From Sporodiniella umbellata (taxonomy: Eukaryota > Mucoromycota > Mucoromycetes > Mucorales > Rhizopodaceae): DNA of 57,500 nt. The stretch lies in the NCBI GenBank assembly GCA_025677835.1, contig JAIXMR010000021.1:1-57500 (forward strand). The letters are read 5' to 3'. The notes beneath the pieces are model-generated. The model did not search any database, was not told the origin of the DNA, and saw nothing but the letters and a program-made list of their open reading frames with translations. This document shows, one piece after another, positions 11,393 to 23,808 of the stretch. A program made the position numbers and the translations under genes. How positions within the stretch are numbered: the first letter of the stretch is position 1; every line of letters begins with the position of its first letter.

Positions 11393-14389
11393 ATGAGGCT
11401 ATCGTTATTTGTTAGCTTATTCTTTCTAGGCCAAGCCTATGGCTATTTTTATAAAAGCGAATTTAGGTCTACGCTTCCGTTCAAGGGAGGTATGGCCACA
11501 GCGCAAAGGAACAACAGCCTTTATCTATTTGGGGGAGAATCTGCCGACGAGAGTTATTCCAATAGTTTCTATCAACTAACGCAGACCACGGATAGCTACC
11601 AATGGTCGTTGGTACCACAAACAAATCCACCGGAAAGCTTGCGTTATGCGAAAGCGGTGGTGGCAAACGATGTGCTGTATTTGTTTGGCGGGGTGTCCCG
11701 TTCGACCGAGAATAAGCTGATGCCGTTACAGTATTACACTTATTCGTTTAGCACGCATGCCTGGACAGCAGGCGCTACCAACCAACAAGCCAACGCAACC
11801 CAGCTGCCCATGAACCGACAGTATTTCTCAGCCACGTACGATGGCCAACACTCGATCTATCTCTTTGGCGGGGGTGTGAACGGCACCCATTTTTTAAACG
11901 ATTTTTATAAATTCGATATCACCACCGGTACCTTCACCAACCTGACTTGGCCCCTGGGACAGATCTATTACTATGGACATACCGCTTCTTATTTAAGGCA
12001 AGTCCTATCTAAATATATGTTTATATGTTTATATATAGCCAAGGTCTATTTTTAAACCCCCCCTCCCCCTCTCGTTTATAGTCACGGGCAACTGGTCATC
12101 GTGGGTGGCTCGCTAGCCAACCCAAACACCGGCCAAACCACATTGGCGCCTGTTCATCAAATGCTTGTGTACGATACCAACGCTCAGACATGGTCTCAGG
12201 TCCAGGCCAAGAGCATAGACGGAAAGATGCCATCGACGCGAACAGATCATGTTGCTGCCGTGAGTAAGTAGTATAGATAGGTGGTTTGAAAATAGCTCAT
12301 CGTTTTCTTGCTTTAGCTTCGGACAATCAAATCGTTGTGTTTGGAGGTAAGCTCTTGGGCCATGAAATCATGGTGTGTAACCATGTCTGTAGGTGACAGT
12401 GGAGCCACGATGAGACAGCGGATGTACTTGAACGCCCTGGCAGTTTTGGATACCAGCACTTGGACCTGGCGTATGCCTGTCGCCGCCGGGATTCCACCTT
12501 CACGACGTAGTTTTGCTTCGGCCGGTATCTTGGACGGTCAGCATTTGACTGTCGCCTTTGGTAAACAGAGTCTTACCCTGAGTGTATTCCTATTGACTTT
12601 TTTTTTTTTTTAAAAAAAGGGGGCGCGCTCAACAGTTACTATAACGATGTCAACGTCTTTGATCTTCAGTCCAATGCCTGGCTTCAATCCTTTGTTCCCA
12701 TCACGGGTACGCCTTCTTCAAACCTTTCGGGTGGGGCCATTGCAGGTATTGTGATTGCATGTATCATTGTAGGCATCCTGCTTCTGTTCTTGCTCTGGCG
12801 ATGTCAAGCCTATCTGCGTTGGCTTTTCATGCGTATTCATAAAGATATCTGGAAACCACGGCAAGTGTTTTTTCTATCTTTCTTCTCTGGATAACTCACT
12901 CATCCCTTCCTTCTTTATCTAGTACGGGTGAACCTCTTTGGGCTGAAACCACTCGCATCGTCTTTCAAATCTTTTTGCTATTCCTCTTCACCGTCTTCTT
13001 GGTCTTTGTGATTCGTCAAGCGATTGACAGTCCGAATGTGACCCAGAACATTCAAGAGGCGTCTGCTACCGTCGAGATTCCAGGCAAGTCTTGACAAAGG
13101 GCGTGTGTGGTTCCAGACTGACTTTTATATCTCTAGACATTCGATTCTGTTTTGACGGCTTTCCAGGCTATGCAGCCACCGATGCGCGTGCGACGGGTGT
13201 GGCGTGTTCTACCGATGTAGGGTATTCGTGTAATAGCTATGTGCAAGCTTTGGACATGAGCGTGTTTAAGCCTGTGTTCACGGATGGGCTAGGCGCAGTG
13301 GCATGTTATCTGTTTAAGCCTTCGACTGATTTTCGACTGACAGGGACCTCGGGTGTCAATAACGGCTCACGCTTGCTGTTTACCTTCTTTGGCGACCCAA
13401 CAGCGTACGGCCGGATCCATGTGTCAGTCTATCCCCAGCGGATGGATCCAAACGCGCTGGTGTATGGCGTGGGGGATAATAACGTGCTGTTGACGCAGGC
13501 CAAGGTCGATGATTGGATGACGAACGAAATCAACGATCTACAGGTCTCGAACGTGTACGATATCGAGCCTTTCACCTACAGCACGCTCTCGTACAAGCTG
13601 ATTGACCATCGTTACCTTCAGAGCCAAGGTTGGAACTATGTCGGCTTCTTGCCCATCACTAATTCCACACCCGAAGTCGAGACTCACTTTCGTCAGGAAG
13701 CACCCAACCCAACCTATAACCTGACCCATAACGACCTTGGCGTGTTTTCTGTCACTCCAGATGGCTTTGTGACAACGATTGCCAAAGAAGTCAAAATGTA
13801 TACGCTGGTGAACGCGCTTGGTTTTGTCGGCGGTATCTTTGGCTTGCTTATCACCATCCAAGCCTGGCTGTTTGGTTTCCGACCCCGCTCACCCTGGGGT
13901 GTAGTGCACCGATGGAGTGTGGGTGACATGAAGCGGTCCCTGCTGAACGGCTTACAGTCTAAATTCAAGATCACCAACTCGGGCATTCCTTTGGTACATC
14001 CAGTCCATCATCGCTTCAGCATGACCGACCTTTCTCCGATGGAAGAGAGTGAATCGCAAAGGGTGCAGAGAGTAGAGGAACGCATGCAGATGTTGGAAAT
14101 GCTCTTCAAAGCTTACTATGTCGATGATGAAGTCTTTCGCTCCTTGGACGATGCCAATCGTACTCAACATGTCGGTCGTCGTCAGCCTTTACCCACCTCT
14201 TCTTCTAGTTATACCGAAGGCCCCAAGACAGAAAAGGTACCCGAAGATCACTTTATGCCTTCTAAGCCTTACGTCAGACAAGACACCGATCTCAGCTCAG
14301 CCTCCCATATTCCTCTCACCCAACGCAACTATCAACACGCACCACCTTATCAACCCGGTACCACCCTTCAGATTCATGAAGATGATTAA
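11393..14389 (+). CDS. Kelch-propeller multi-pass membrane protein
   Basis: Seven exons: 11393-11997, 12082-12263, 12317-12346, 12393-12560, 12620-12860, 12923-13083, 13137-14389, giving 879 residues. A signal peptide (about 1-17) precedes a kelch beta-propeller with repeated LYLFGG / IYLFGGG / IVVFGG motifs up to about residue 345. Then come a membrane segment (about 367-390), a second (about 420-440), a large non-cytosolic domain with several cysteines (IRFCFDG, GVACSTDVGYSC), a third membrane segment (about 685-708) followed by RPRSPWG, and a Ser/Pro-rich tail of about 170 residues. The layout suggests a cell-surface or secretory-pathway receptor-like protein; the ligand is unknown. Introns 1, 5 and 6 need GC-AG donors (GCAAGT); GT alternatives a few bases away break the frame each time. 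Confidence 0.85.
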
Positions 14390-14457
14390 ATAAAGAAAAT
14401 CTTTGGGTTGAACCTACCCAACCCTTTCGGCTATTGAAAACGGTCGAGCGGTGACTT

Positions 14458-14488
<31 letters not shown>

Positions 14489-14555
14489 TATTCTTTTTTT
14501 TTTTTTTTTTTTTTCTTTTTCCTTTTTTTCTTTTTTTTTTTTTTTTCAATCGAGG

Positions 14556-17032
14556 ATGGAAGCACTTGTTCCTATTTTTACAAAAATCGGATTATCCGAA
14601 CAAAAAGCCAAAGATACTGCCAAAAATAAAAAACTGGCGCCTACTTTAGAAGGCATCATTCGTCTTGCGAATGTAGGCGAAACGGGGTGTGACAAAGAAA
14701 GAGGCATTCTTCTGTATCACCTTGCAACGACCCTTACACCGGAAGCCGCAGCCCATCAAGCATTTCTTGTTCAAAAGATTATGAAGAGAGATTTGAAAAC
14801 TACAGATCAAGTACAAGGTAAACCAAAAAAAAAAAAAAAAAAAGAAGGGGAAGGCCTAAAAAAAAAAAAACTTTTTAGCTGCTATTCAATTTAGTGAAGA
14901 GGGATTGAATGAGGAAGGATTTGATGAGGCAACAGGCGTTGGTAAAGTATCGAATGGTAGAGAAAGGTTTGAACTGACAATGGATAGGGGTTGTGATCAG
15001 TAAGGAGGCGATAGAAGAGGCCATTCGGGAGTATATTGAAACGCATCGTGTCAAGATTGAAAGTGAGCGATACAAAAGCCTGGGGTCTACGTTAGCCAAT
15101 ACACGACGTATGGCGAGCTTGCGTTGGGCTGAAGGAGGACAAGTCAAGAAGGTAGTAGAAGCCGAGTATTTGCGTGTGTTGGGACCCAAAGATGAACGCG
15201 ACGTACCGCAGAAGAAGAAGAAGGAAAAGACGGTGGTGGCCGAGAAGACAGAGGAAGTGGCGGCGGACCTGACAAAGATCTTTTTCGAGGGCGACCTGGG
15301 CAAGTTGCACAAGCCGGGCGGCAACAAGCAGATCAAGCCCGAGCTGATGGCAGCCCATCTGGCTGAGACGGGACAGAAAGTGGTGACGCGATTCCCTCCA
15401 GAACCCAACGGCTACCTTCATATCGGTCATGCGAAAGCGATCAATGTGAACTTTGGCTATGCGAAAGCGCACGGGGGCAAGACGTATCTGCGGTACGACG
15501 ATACCAACCCAGAGGCGGAAGAAGAGAAATACTTTGTGTCTATTCTGGAGACGATTCGATGGTTAGGCTTTGAGCCTTTCAAGATTACGTACTCGAGTGA
15601 TTACTTTCAAGCCTTGTACGAGCTTGCGGTGCGTTTGATCCAGAAGGGGTTAGCCTATACATGCCAATGTACGGGTGAAGAGATCAATGCATGTCGTGGC
15701 GGCAAAGACCATGGCGAACGTCGTGCGTGCGAGCATCGGGATCGGCCGATGGAAGAGACGCTGGATCAATTCCAAAAGATGAAGGAAGGTCGTTACAAGG
15801 AAGGCGAGATTACGTTACGTATGAAGATGGATCTAACGCACGGCAACCCACAGTTCTGGGATTTGATTGCCTACCGGGTGATGTACACACCCCATTTCCG
15901 TACGCACGACGCCTGGTGCATTTACCCCACCTACGACTTCACGCACTGTCTGGTGGACTCGTTCGAGAACATCACCCACTCACTCTGCACGACCGAGTTT
16001 AGACAGAGCCGGGAGAGCTATTACTGGCTGGTGGATGCAGTGGAGGTCTATAAGCCGGTACAGTGGGAATATGGCCGCCTGAACGTCAACGGCACGATCA
16101 TGTCCAAGCGTAAGATTCTGGAGATGGTCAACAAGCAGCATGTCCATGACTGGGATGATCCCAGACTGTACACGCTAGTCGGCATCCGTCGTCGTGGCGT
16201 GCCTCCACAGGCAATCAATCACTTTGTGCTCGAGTTGGGCGTCACGACCAGTCTGACCTCGATCGATATCGGGCGATTCGATAACAAGGTGCGCGAGTAT
16301 CTGGACAAGACCACGCCTCGTCTGATGGCCATTCAGGATCCTGTACGTGTGGTGTTGACCAACGTGCCGGAAGATTACTACGAAGAAGTGGTGGTGCCCA
16401 ACAAGCCACGCGATCCTCTCATGGGCGAACACAAGGTCCCTTTCACCCGGGTGTTCTATATCGACCGCTCTGATTTCCGTGAAGTGGACGCCAAGGGCTA
16501 TTTCCGCCTGGCGCCTGGCAAGTCAGTCGGTCTGCTGTACGCCAAACACCCTGTGCATTGCGTAGCCTACAAGAAGGAAGGCGACAAGGTAACCGAGATC
16601 GAATGCGTGTATGAAAACCAAGGTGAATTCAAGAAGCCCAAGACGTATATCCATTGGGTGGCAGAATCGCCTGCACACCACTCACCTGTCCGCTTGGATG
16701 AACTGCGCATCTACGAACGTCTCTTCAAACACGACATTCCCAGCAGCGTCGAAGGGGGCTTCTTGAACGATATCAACGAAAACTCGTTGCAGGTCGTTCA
16801 GGGTGCCATTGCCGAAGTAGGCATTTACGATCATGTTATCGACTGGGTCAAAAAAACAGGAGGCAAAGATAAAGAAAGCATGCGTTGGCAATTCACACGT
16901 ACCGGCTACTTTTGTTTGGACAAAGACACCCAACTCGATACGCAACTCATCTTGGCTGGTCAAGTGAAAGAAGGCTTGGCCAAGATCGTTGTGAATCGTA
17001 CCGTTTCACTTAAAGAAGATGCCGAAAAATAA
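14556..17032 (+). CDS. GLN4: Glutaminyl-tRNA synthetase, cytosolic
   Basis: Charges tRNA-Gln with glutamine. Three exons (14556-14817, 14879-14941, 14988-17032) give 789 residues, near the yeast length of about 809. An N-terminal helical tRNA-binding domain (1-190) leads to a lysine-rich linker (KKKKEK), then the class I catalytic core with PPEPNGYLHIGHAKA (HIGH about 253) and the KMSKS-equivalent IMSKRK (about 478). The C-terminal beta-barrel anticodon-binding domain follows. It lies head-to-tail after the kelch gene, 166 bp downstream, separated by an almost pure T/C tract. Confidence 0.96.
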
Positions 17033-17192
17033 AACTGTACAATAAACTCTCCAACACTAAATTTATAGAAACAAAGAATATGGGATTTCTCCCCCCCCTC
17101 CCTCCCTCCTCCTTAGCTAAAGGATGTGTGTATTTTTAGAGATGTACCTCAAGGTTGTTTACACATGTTTTTATTTAAATAATAATAATAAC

Positions 17193-17229
<37 letters not shown>

Positions 17230-17454
17230 GTCATCATTGATAAAAATAAGATATTCATTTTCTGCATATTCTTTCACTCTTCAGGTCACACGCCTTCTCT
17301 CTCTCTCTCTCTCTCTCCTTTCCCCTCCTATTTGATTAGAGTCAACATCCTTTTTCTCTCCCCTCCCCTTTTTTTTTTATTTTATTTTACTTTTTTTCTT
17401 ATTTCTTTCTTTTTAGCTGACTTGAAAATAAGAGTGAGAGCCAACATTTTGGGT
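17033..17454. other. Intergenic region with AAT and CT microsatellites
   Basis: Contains an AAT repeat at 17179-17230, a (CT)n at 17296-17317 and a pyrimidine tract ending in TTTTTAG at about 17416. That may be the 3' end of a 5' UTR intron of the next gene. Confidence 0.6.
17179..17230. repeat. (AAT)n microsatellite
   Basis: About 17 AAT units with one interruption, between the glutaminyl-tRNA synthetase gene and the next gene. Confidence 0.9.
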
Positions 17455-18168
17455 ATGGTGAATAGCTTTCTTTCAACGAAAAGGAACCGATCCTACAAGA
17501 CATTGAGCTGTCTATTTCATAAGCTGAGCCAACCGTTCAAGAAGGCCAAAGGAGGGGAGAATCAGTTTACGAACGATACCCTATTTGAACATCATCAATA
17601 TCAACAACACAAACAAAACAACCTACAACAACACCATGGCATCTTGTTAAATAAGCCCACTCGCCATGCAAGACAGGGTAGCACACAATCTGCTATTGTG
17701 TTTGGAACCCAACCCAAGAAAGGCCGGCACGGACGCCATTATTCGCATGTGTCCTGTATTTCAGCATCCAACATTACCGTCAATTCAGAAGACCTGACGG
17801 CCAAAGAATTTGCAGAGATTGCAGGGATTCATATTCTATCTGACGAAGAAGAAGAGGAAGTAGCAATACCGGAGAAGAAATGTGCCTTCTGTAGCACAAG
17901 CGATATGTCATCCTCTCTTATTGTTACCAACCATACTGTTCATAGCACCTTGTCGTCATGCTCAACCAGTGCCAGCAATAACAATATTTGGGACCTCGAA
18001 TTTTGGAAACATCCACTCCAGCCTGCCAATACATTTTTTAAAAAAGGGCGATTTGAAATCTCCATTGGCATCCATCCCACCCATCAGCATTCTCACTCTG
18101 TACCCAACATAACCACCAAACCTGTGATTGAATGGAAACGTAAACAGTTATTAAAACCATCTCTTTAA
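17455..18168 (+). CDS. Unknown Ser/His-rich protein
   Basis: Not recognised. Single visible exon of 237 residues from ATG 17455. The frame is open upstream, but that part is a T-rich tract coding for phenylalanines and is taken as leader or intron. Basic N-terminus, His/Gln-rich stretch (about 45-65), then DLTAKEFAEIAGIHIL followed by an acidic patch DEEEEE, a CAFC pair and an Asn/Ser-rich region. No membrane segment. The LTAKEFAEIAGI segment is the only part that looks like a conserved motif. The intracellular role is unknown. Confidence 0.65.
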   Translation: MVNSFLSTKRNRSYKTLSCLFHKLSQPFKKAKGGENQFTNDTLFEHHQYQQHKQNNLQQHHGILLNKPTRHARQGSTQSAIVFGTQPKKGRHGRHYSHVSCISASNITVNSEDLTAKEFAEIAGIHILSDEEEEEVAIPEKKCAFCSTSDMSSSLIVTNHTVHSTLSSCSTSASNNNIWDLEFWKHPLQPANTFFKKGRFEISIGIHPTHQHSHSVPNITTKPVIEWKRKQLLKPSL

Positions 18169-18768
18169 ATTGATAATAAATATTCCCTCCCTCCATCACC
18201 ATCACTACCACTACCACCACCACCACCATCATCATCACCATCACTACCACCTACGGTCTAGATGGGTCTAAAACCGTCATTTTATTATATATATTTATAT
18301 AAGTCATTTTATCTTTTACATGCATTTACATACATTGACTGCGTCATCACTTATATATATATATATACACATATATAAATATATATTTAGATAAAGGAAA
18401 GAGTGTATTTAGCCCAGAGACGATGATTCCCAATCATCAGCTGAAAAAAAAAAAAAAAAAAAAAAAATTTACAAGAAAACTGTTTTTCACATGTCAACCA
18501 ATAAAAAAATGAATCCCCCCTTTTGAGTGTGTGTGTATCTATCTATATGTGTGTGTATCTATATGTGTGTGTGTGTATCCATCTATATGTGTGTATCTAT
18601 GTGTGTGTGTATATATGTGTGTGTGTATGTGTGTGTGTGTGTGTATATGTTTGTTTATTATTATTATTATTATTATTATTTCATTTATTTTGTTTTCTTT
18701 CTCTTTTTTTATTTTTTTTTTTTTTTATTTTCTTTTTTTATTTTCTCTCTCTCTCTCTCTCTCTCTCA
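18169..18768. other. Intergenic region dense in microsatellites
   Basis: Six hundred bp built largely of simple repeats: CAC/CAT triplets (18194-18251), AT-rich TATATA blocks (18281-18390), an A23 run (18444-18466), GT/GTAT repeats (18526-18655), TTA repeats (18656-18680) and CT repeats (18745-18767). The CT tract runs into the ATG of the J-protein gene. Three overlapping Cys/Val/Tyr-rich open frames here are products of the GT repeat. Confidence 0.75.
18526..18655. repeat. Compound (GT)n/(GTAT)n microsatellite
   Basis: About 130 bp of alternating GTGTGTAT-type units directly followed by a TTA triplet repeat. Confidence 0.9.
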
Positions 18769-19026
18769 ATGCCGTATATCAATAACGAACAAACAACAGA
18801 AAAGTATCGACTTGTGGAAAAGATATTGAAAGCAACAGACTATTATCAGGTGTTGGGGATCGATAAGGACAGTGCTCAGGAAGAGATTAGACGAGCATAT
18901 ATCAAAGTAGGAAAGAAGATATATTTATTTTATAGCGATTGACTTTTGAGATAGAAAAGTAGAATCTGTCATCCGGACAAATTCGTACCTTCCTATCCAC
19001 CTGCAACCCAGAGTTTCCAAAGCAAG

Positions 19027-19059
<33 letters not shown>

Positions 19060-19834
19060 AAAGTCAGGGAAGACTCACCTCTTTGTATAGTTCTGTCGAT
19101 TGCATACGAGACCTTGATCCATCCATCTGCCAAACTAGTGTACGATCTTTCTAACAAACAAGGCACGCCACCCTCGTTCCATGCTGCGTTTGAATCCTTT
19201 GATGAATCCGGCTCAAACGAGACACTGCAGCGTGTGTTACAACAAGTAGGATTGCGCGCTTCTGAACAAGCTACTGACATTGCTTTTTGGTTAGGTATTC
19301 AACGAGATGTTGGAAGGCGAATCCCAAACACTCAAAACGTTTATATGTAAGCTATCTCGAACAGGGCCACCTCTCACTTTTTACTAGATGCTTTGAATGA
19401 GACCAGCAGTAGTTTTCATATTACAGAAGATGCCATTCAACAGATCGAACTTGCGTTTAAAAAGATGAGAGAACTTTTTCAATGTAAGCCAACCGAATCC
19501 CAACATCACTCACAATGAACTGTATCTCTAGCCACCCGTCAATACTATCAAGTGATTCAATTTGAACTCCTTCGGTTATACGAACTTCAGTACGAACTAA
19601 GACAGCTTTCTTATTTCTCCGTCTGGCGAAGGATGCAACTGACAATCACCATCTGTAAGATTTTACTGCAACTACCCATCCTTATCAACACCCACGCAAA
19701 ACAGAAACCACTTTTGGAAGATGCATACCATAACACCTGTCAAGAACAAGGCTTATTAAATCAAAAAATCGAATCTGCCCTTAAAATGGCTGTGGGCTTA
19801 TTAGAAACAAGTGAACGTTATGCCATGTCTTGGT

Positions 19835-19836
<2 letters not shown>
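18769..19836 (+). CDS. J-domain (DnaJ/Hsp40-like) co-chaperone
   Basis: Hsp70 co-chaperone of the type with an N-terminal J domain only. Six exons: 18769-18906, 18955-19021, 19091-19245, 19295-19346, 19388-19483, 19532-19836; 270 residues. The J domain starts near residue 22 (DYYQVLGIDKDS) and carries the essential HPD in RICHPDKF (about 52-54), completed only after splicing. No Gly/Phe region, zinc finger or CTD follows; instead there is a helical C-terminal half ending in AMSW. Intron 2 requires a GC-AG donor (CAAA|GCAAGT at 19022) and contains a CT repeat. Intron 3 has a clear CTGAC branch site. The Hsp70 partner and compartment are not evident; no targeting peptide is seen. Confidence 0.85.
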
Positions 19837-19875
<39 letters not shown>

Positions 19876-20057
19876 AAAAGGAATAAATAAAAATAAAGAG
19901 TATTTTATATTTATATATATATAAATATGTATATATATTTATGAAAATAAAGAAATGAGTTCAAGAAAAAAGATGCCAAAAAAAAAAAAAAAAAAAAAAG
20001 GAAATGATAGATAAAAAAAAAAATAGAGAGAGAGTGGATATGGAATGGGAGGGAAAT

Positions 20058-20784
20058 CTAAAGATGATAAATAGTCTCAAGGGCTTGTTTTTGTAACACG
20101 CTCTGTTGAAAGCTTCGGAGTTGTTCGTTTTCTTGTACCAATCGCTGTAGGTCAGATAGGATGTTGATCTGAGTGTTTTTGAGATGTTGGATATGTTGCA
20201 CGGTTCGATTGAGCAGGGTGACTTTACTCATTTTTTTATTAAGGCAGGTGGGTAGTTCGGCACGTAGGCCCTCGAAGCCATCTTTGATCTGAGCGCGACG
20301 CTTTTGTTCGGATTGGATATGGATTTGACGACGGATCTCGTTGACCTGACCGTCGTTCCCTTTCGATTTTTTGGGTTGGCCTTCTTCTTCTTCGGTACGC
20401 GCGCGTTTCTTGACTGACTCGAACGATTCTTTCGAGTACTGTAGAAAGGGAGGGTAGAAGGACTCGGGTAGGGCTGCGGCCTTGGCCACCGTCTCTTCTA
20501 GATACGATTGGCCTGAAGCAGAGGACGTAAGACTGTCTGGGCTGGCCAACGGGCTGAGATGGCCATACACCTGAGAAAGCGGAGATGCAGAGGGAGAGCG
20601 AGGGTCGTAAACAGGGTTGGAGACTAATTCTAAATACATTCTCAATCATCAGTCAATGTTGTTGCGAGGTCTCTTTTACTACTTTACCTGGATACACCAG
20701 CGAATCCATCTTATCATCCGTAAAATAGGCATGTTGGGGGTATTCGTAAAGATAGTCGGCAGTAGACCATTGGATTTTGCTCAT
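20058..20784 (-). CDS. bHLH-leucine zipper transcription factor (Mlx/Max-like)
   Basis: Two exons, 20784-20688 and 20629-20058, giving 222 residues; the intron removes an in-frame stop. The bHLH (about 133-183) has a basic region HIQSEQKRRAQI with the His/Glu/Arg pattern of E-box (CACGTG) binders, helix 1 ending in LRAELPTC, a KKMSKVTLLNRTV loop/helix 2, and a following leucine-zipper-like helix to the C-terminus. Resemblance to Mlx-type proteins is from the basic region and the LPTC segment. The N-terminal half is Ser/Pro-rich. It may be the trans-factor for CACGTG sites elsewhere in the window (inference). Upstream lies a 6.5-kb spacer. Confidence 0.88.
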
Positions 20785-21614
20785 CGTTGTTAAGAAGGAC
20801 TGTAGGTAAGAAGGATGGGAGAGATAGAAAGGGAGGGTGGAGGGTTAAAAGTAATTAAAAACTATGTCCTCCCCCTTTTTATATACAAAATGGATATGAG
20901 ATTTGATCATTTTAGGAAGGTTCTACAGAATACTTTAAATACGTCAAAAAAAAAAAAAAATAGACACTTTTTACCCCTCTGTTTTCGTTTTCCGATTAAT
21001 GCAGTTATAAATAGAAGGTCACTACAGAAAAGAGTGCTGGCATTAGCATCTTTAAATTGGCGGAAAAAAAAAAAAAAAAAAAAAAAAGTGATTACTGAGT
21101 TAGAATGGTTGGCCCCGACTTCATTAAGATAAGCAACTTTTTCTCAAGAGCCGTGTCAAAAAAGATTCGCCTTGATTCAAATCACGTACTCTATTCAGTC
21201 AATTCATTACGCTATAGCCTCTTGCTTATCTTCTCTCTGTCTGCGCTTATCTTGTAAAACAAACCTCTTTCTGTCATGGCCAGAGATGTCGCTTTTCAAA
21301 AACAGTGCGTTCTAGGTGGTGACAGATGGTCGGAGTGGCGCTGCATGAAAAGGATGTGCAATGCGTTTATTTGATAGCTTTTATTTTTTTTTTTTTCGAC
21401 CATTGCATGACTGTTTCAGTTTCTAATAAAAAATTGATAATCCATAACAACCGAGGCTTTGGGAGAGAAATACTCAAGTGTGTACTCAGAAATGGTAGAG
21501 TGTGTGCGTTGATCGTTCACCACTCCTTTTATAGGTTTCAAAACGTGTTTATAATAACAATAATAAACGATCGAATTCGATCAACGTGATAGATCGTTCA
21601 CTCTGTCTTTTGTT

Positions 21615-21637
21615 ATCAGGCATTCTTAGTGCCTGAT
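21615..21637. other. Short perfect hairpin followed by T-run
   Basis: ATCAGGCA and TGCCTGAT arms (8 bp) around a 7-nt loop, followed by TTTT. A structured RNA end or a chance palindrome; function unknown. Confidence 0.4.
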
Positions 21638-22509
21638 TTTCTCATAAAGACAATTAGCATCGGCTTTTCTTTTATGACCATCATTGCCTCTGTCTTGTTA
21701 AACACCCAAAAATAAAATGAAGGGTGTTACACCGTAATAACCCTTGGGGGAGGACAGGTCATTCCCCCACCACCACTACCACCACAAATGAAAACTCATT
21801 AAAACTAGACAAAAAAAGTAATTTGTATGAATTCCCCTTGGATTCAAAAAAAAAAAAAAAAAAAAAAAAAAAGGTTTTCCAGTCTAGTGTAGTGGTCAAG
21901 ACGAACCAATGAAACCAAAATGATTTCAACACGCTACATCGAGGGGAGTTGAAAAAGAAAGTGCCATTGTATTGGTTCATCTCTCTGTCATGGCTTATTC
22001 CTTTTCTTTTCATAAACCAGTTTTCTTAATTGGTTTGAATTGCCATATAAAACATGGATCTATTTAGAGAAAGAGAGGTGCGCTCTACGTATAATTAAAG
22101 TACGTGTGTGTGTCAATATTACTATATGTACATCCATGTCCCTACTTGTAGTACAGAGTGAAACTTTAATTGGGTGATGCAAAATTAAAACTCGACCTTA
22201 CCAAGTAGATGCTTAGTCTCTTTCTTCTTTATAGACCTCAAGTAGCCTTTTTCAGCTGCCTATTTCAAGTTGAAATCTAAAGGGCTTCAAAGGAAAATAA
22301 ATAGAATAAGACACTTTACGCTTTATTCTAAATAAAAACTATTTCTTTTTGCTGTTTCTTACCTTGTCTTCTTTTTTTTTTTTTTTTAACAAACAAACAA
22401 ACAATGCACAGGGCAATCGCTTTCTTTTTAATACTTTAGCGCTTAGGCAATTCGCTAGTCTGTTTTTGATAAACACACAAGGCCATTGTACATTTATAGA
22501 AAAGTTTAA

Positions 22510-22510
<1 letters not shown>

Positions 22511-22540
<30 letters not shown>
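22511..22540. repeat. (AT)n microsatellite
   Basis: About fourteen TA dinucleotides in the gene-poor spacer. Confidence 0.9.
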
Positions 22541-22543
<3 letters not shown>

Positions 22544-23775
22544 CCATTTTCAACAGTGCTTTCAAGATAGACTCTCTTGAGGGAATTGAATAAAAACCTT
22601 TACTAAAAACTTGTCCCGAAATATCTAATTGCTTTTTTTTTTTTTTGTAAGACAAAAGTACATGTCGGCACACAAAATAAAGAGAATGAAAAAAAAAAAA
22701 AAAAATTCGGATTATCGGCTCAAGTGTGATACTTAATATAAAGAAAAAATAATTAAAAAAAAAAAAAAAGTAAAAACTTGTGAAAAGTAAAGATTCTTTC
22801 TGTTTTCAACTCTTAAAGAAAAGGAAAAAAGAAAAAGAAAAATTTCTTAAAAGTCAAGCTACTATTCTAACAAAAGCTTTTATTTTGTTTTATTTTTACA
22901 ACTCAACCACTCGAGACCTTGATAAGTTGTTGGTCAGTCACACAACAAGAGATCAAGTGTAACTTATTGCCCAATCGATTTCTTCTCGGACTGCCTAAAA
23001 AGTCAAATGCCAGAACACGCACTTTCTTTAAACAAAGCTACAAAAAAACGCGTCGTTTCTCTCCATTCAATGGATTGACTGGTTTCTCTTGACAAAATGG
23101 GAATCTTTGTTTAGTTTGCTACATCCAATTTACCGTATTTTCCTATCCATCAAACTGAGAATATCTTTTTCAAGGCTATTTTTTTCTTTGGATAGACTAT
23201 TTTCCTTTATAAAAACAAATTGCCGAGACCTTTTTTTTTTTTTTTTTTTTACCAATTAAACAAAAAAAGTAAAATGGTTAACAAATCACCCTTTTGTGTG
23301 TGTGTGTGTACTTGATAGCGCTTGTTTTCGGAGTCATAACAACCATTGACCTGTCAATAATAAGGACGCTTGGTTTCAAAAAAAAAAAAAAAAAAAAAAA
23401 ACCAGATTACTTTAAATTTTCAAAAGACCCTTCTAGCTTCTCTTGTCAATAAAACAGGGAAAAAGGGTTAAAAAAAAAAAGTGGCCTGATTTCATAACAC
23501 GTTTATTAGAAAACGATTGGTTTGTCTTGTTGTTTTTACTTGTTTTGGGTCATTAAGCAAACAGTGCTTGTTCTTTAAAAAGCGTTGTTTGTAAGCCCAA
23601 TTGTTTTACTTTTAACGATTATCCGTAGAAAAGTGACGCCATTCTCTCTCCTTTTTTTTTTTTTTTGACAGCTCTTTTGTAATACAAAAACGCTCATTAT
23701 TTCAATTTGTAATACAACCTGTCTAATAAAAAAATAAAAAAATTAACAGATGCTTCCAACCGTGCTTATCCATTT

Positions 23776-23808
<33 letters not shown>

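Noticed and set aside
17332..17454. N-terminal extension of the unknown protein with a hydrophobic Phe/Leu stretch
   Set aside because: Encoded by a T-rich tract ending in TTTTTAG; more likely a leader or intron than a signal peptide.
18523..18942. Three overlapping Cys/Val/Tyr-rich frames
   Set aside because: Translations of the GT/GTAT and TTA microsatellites running into the real J-protein start at 18769.
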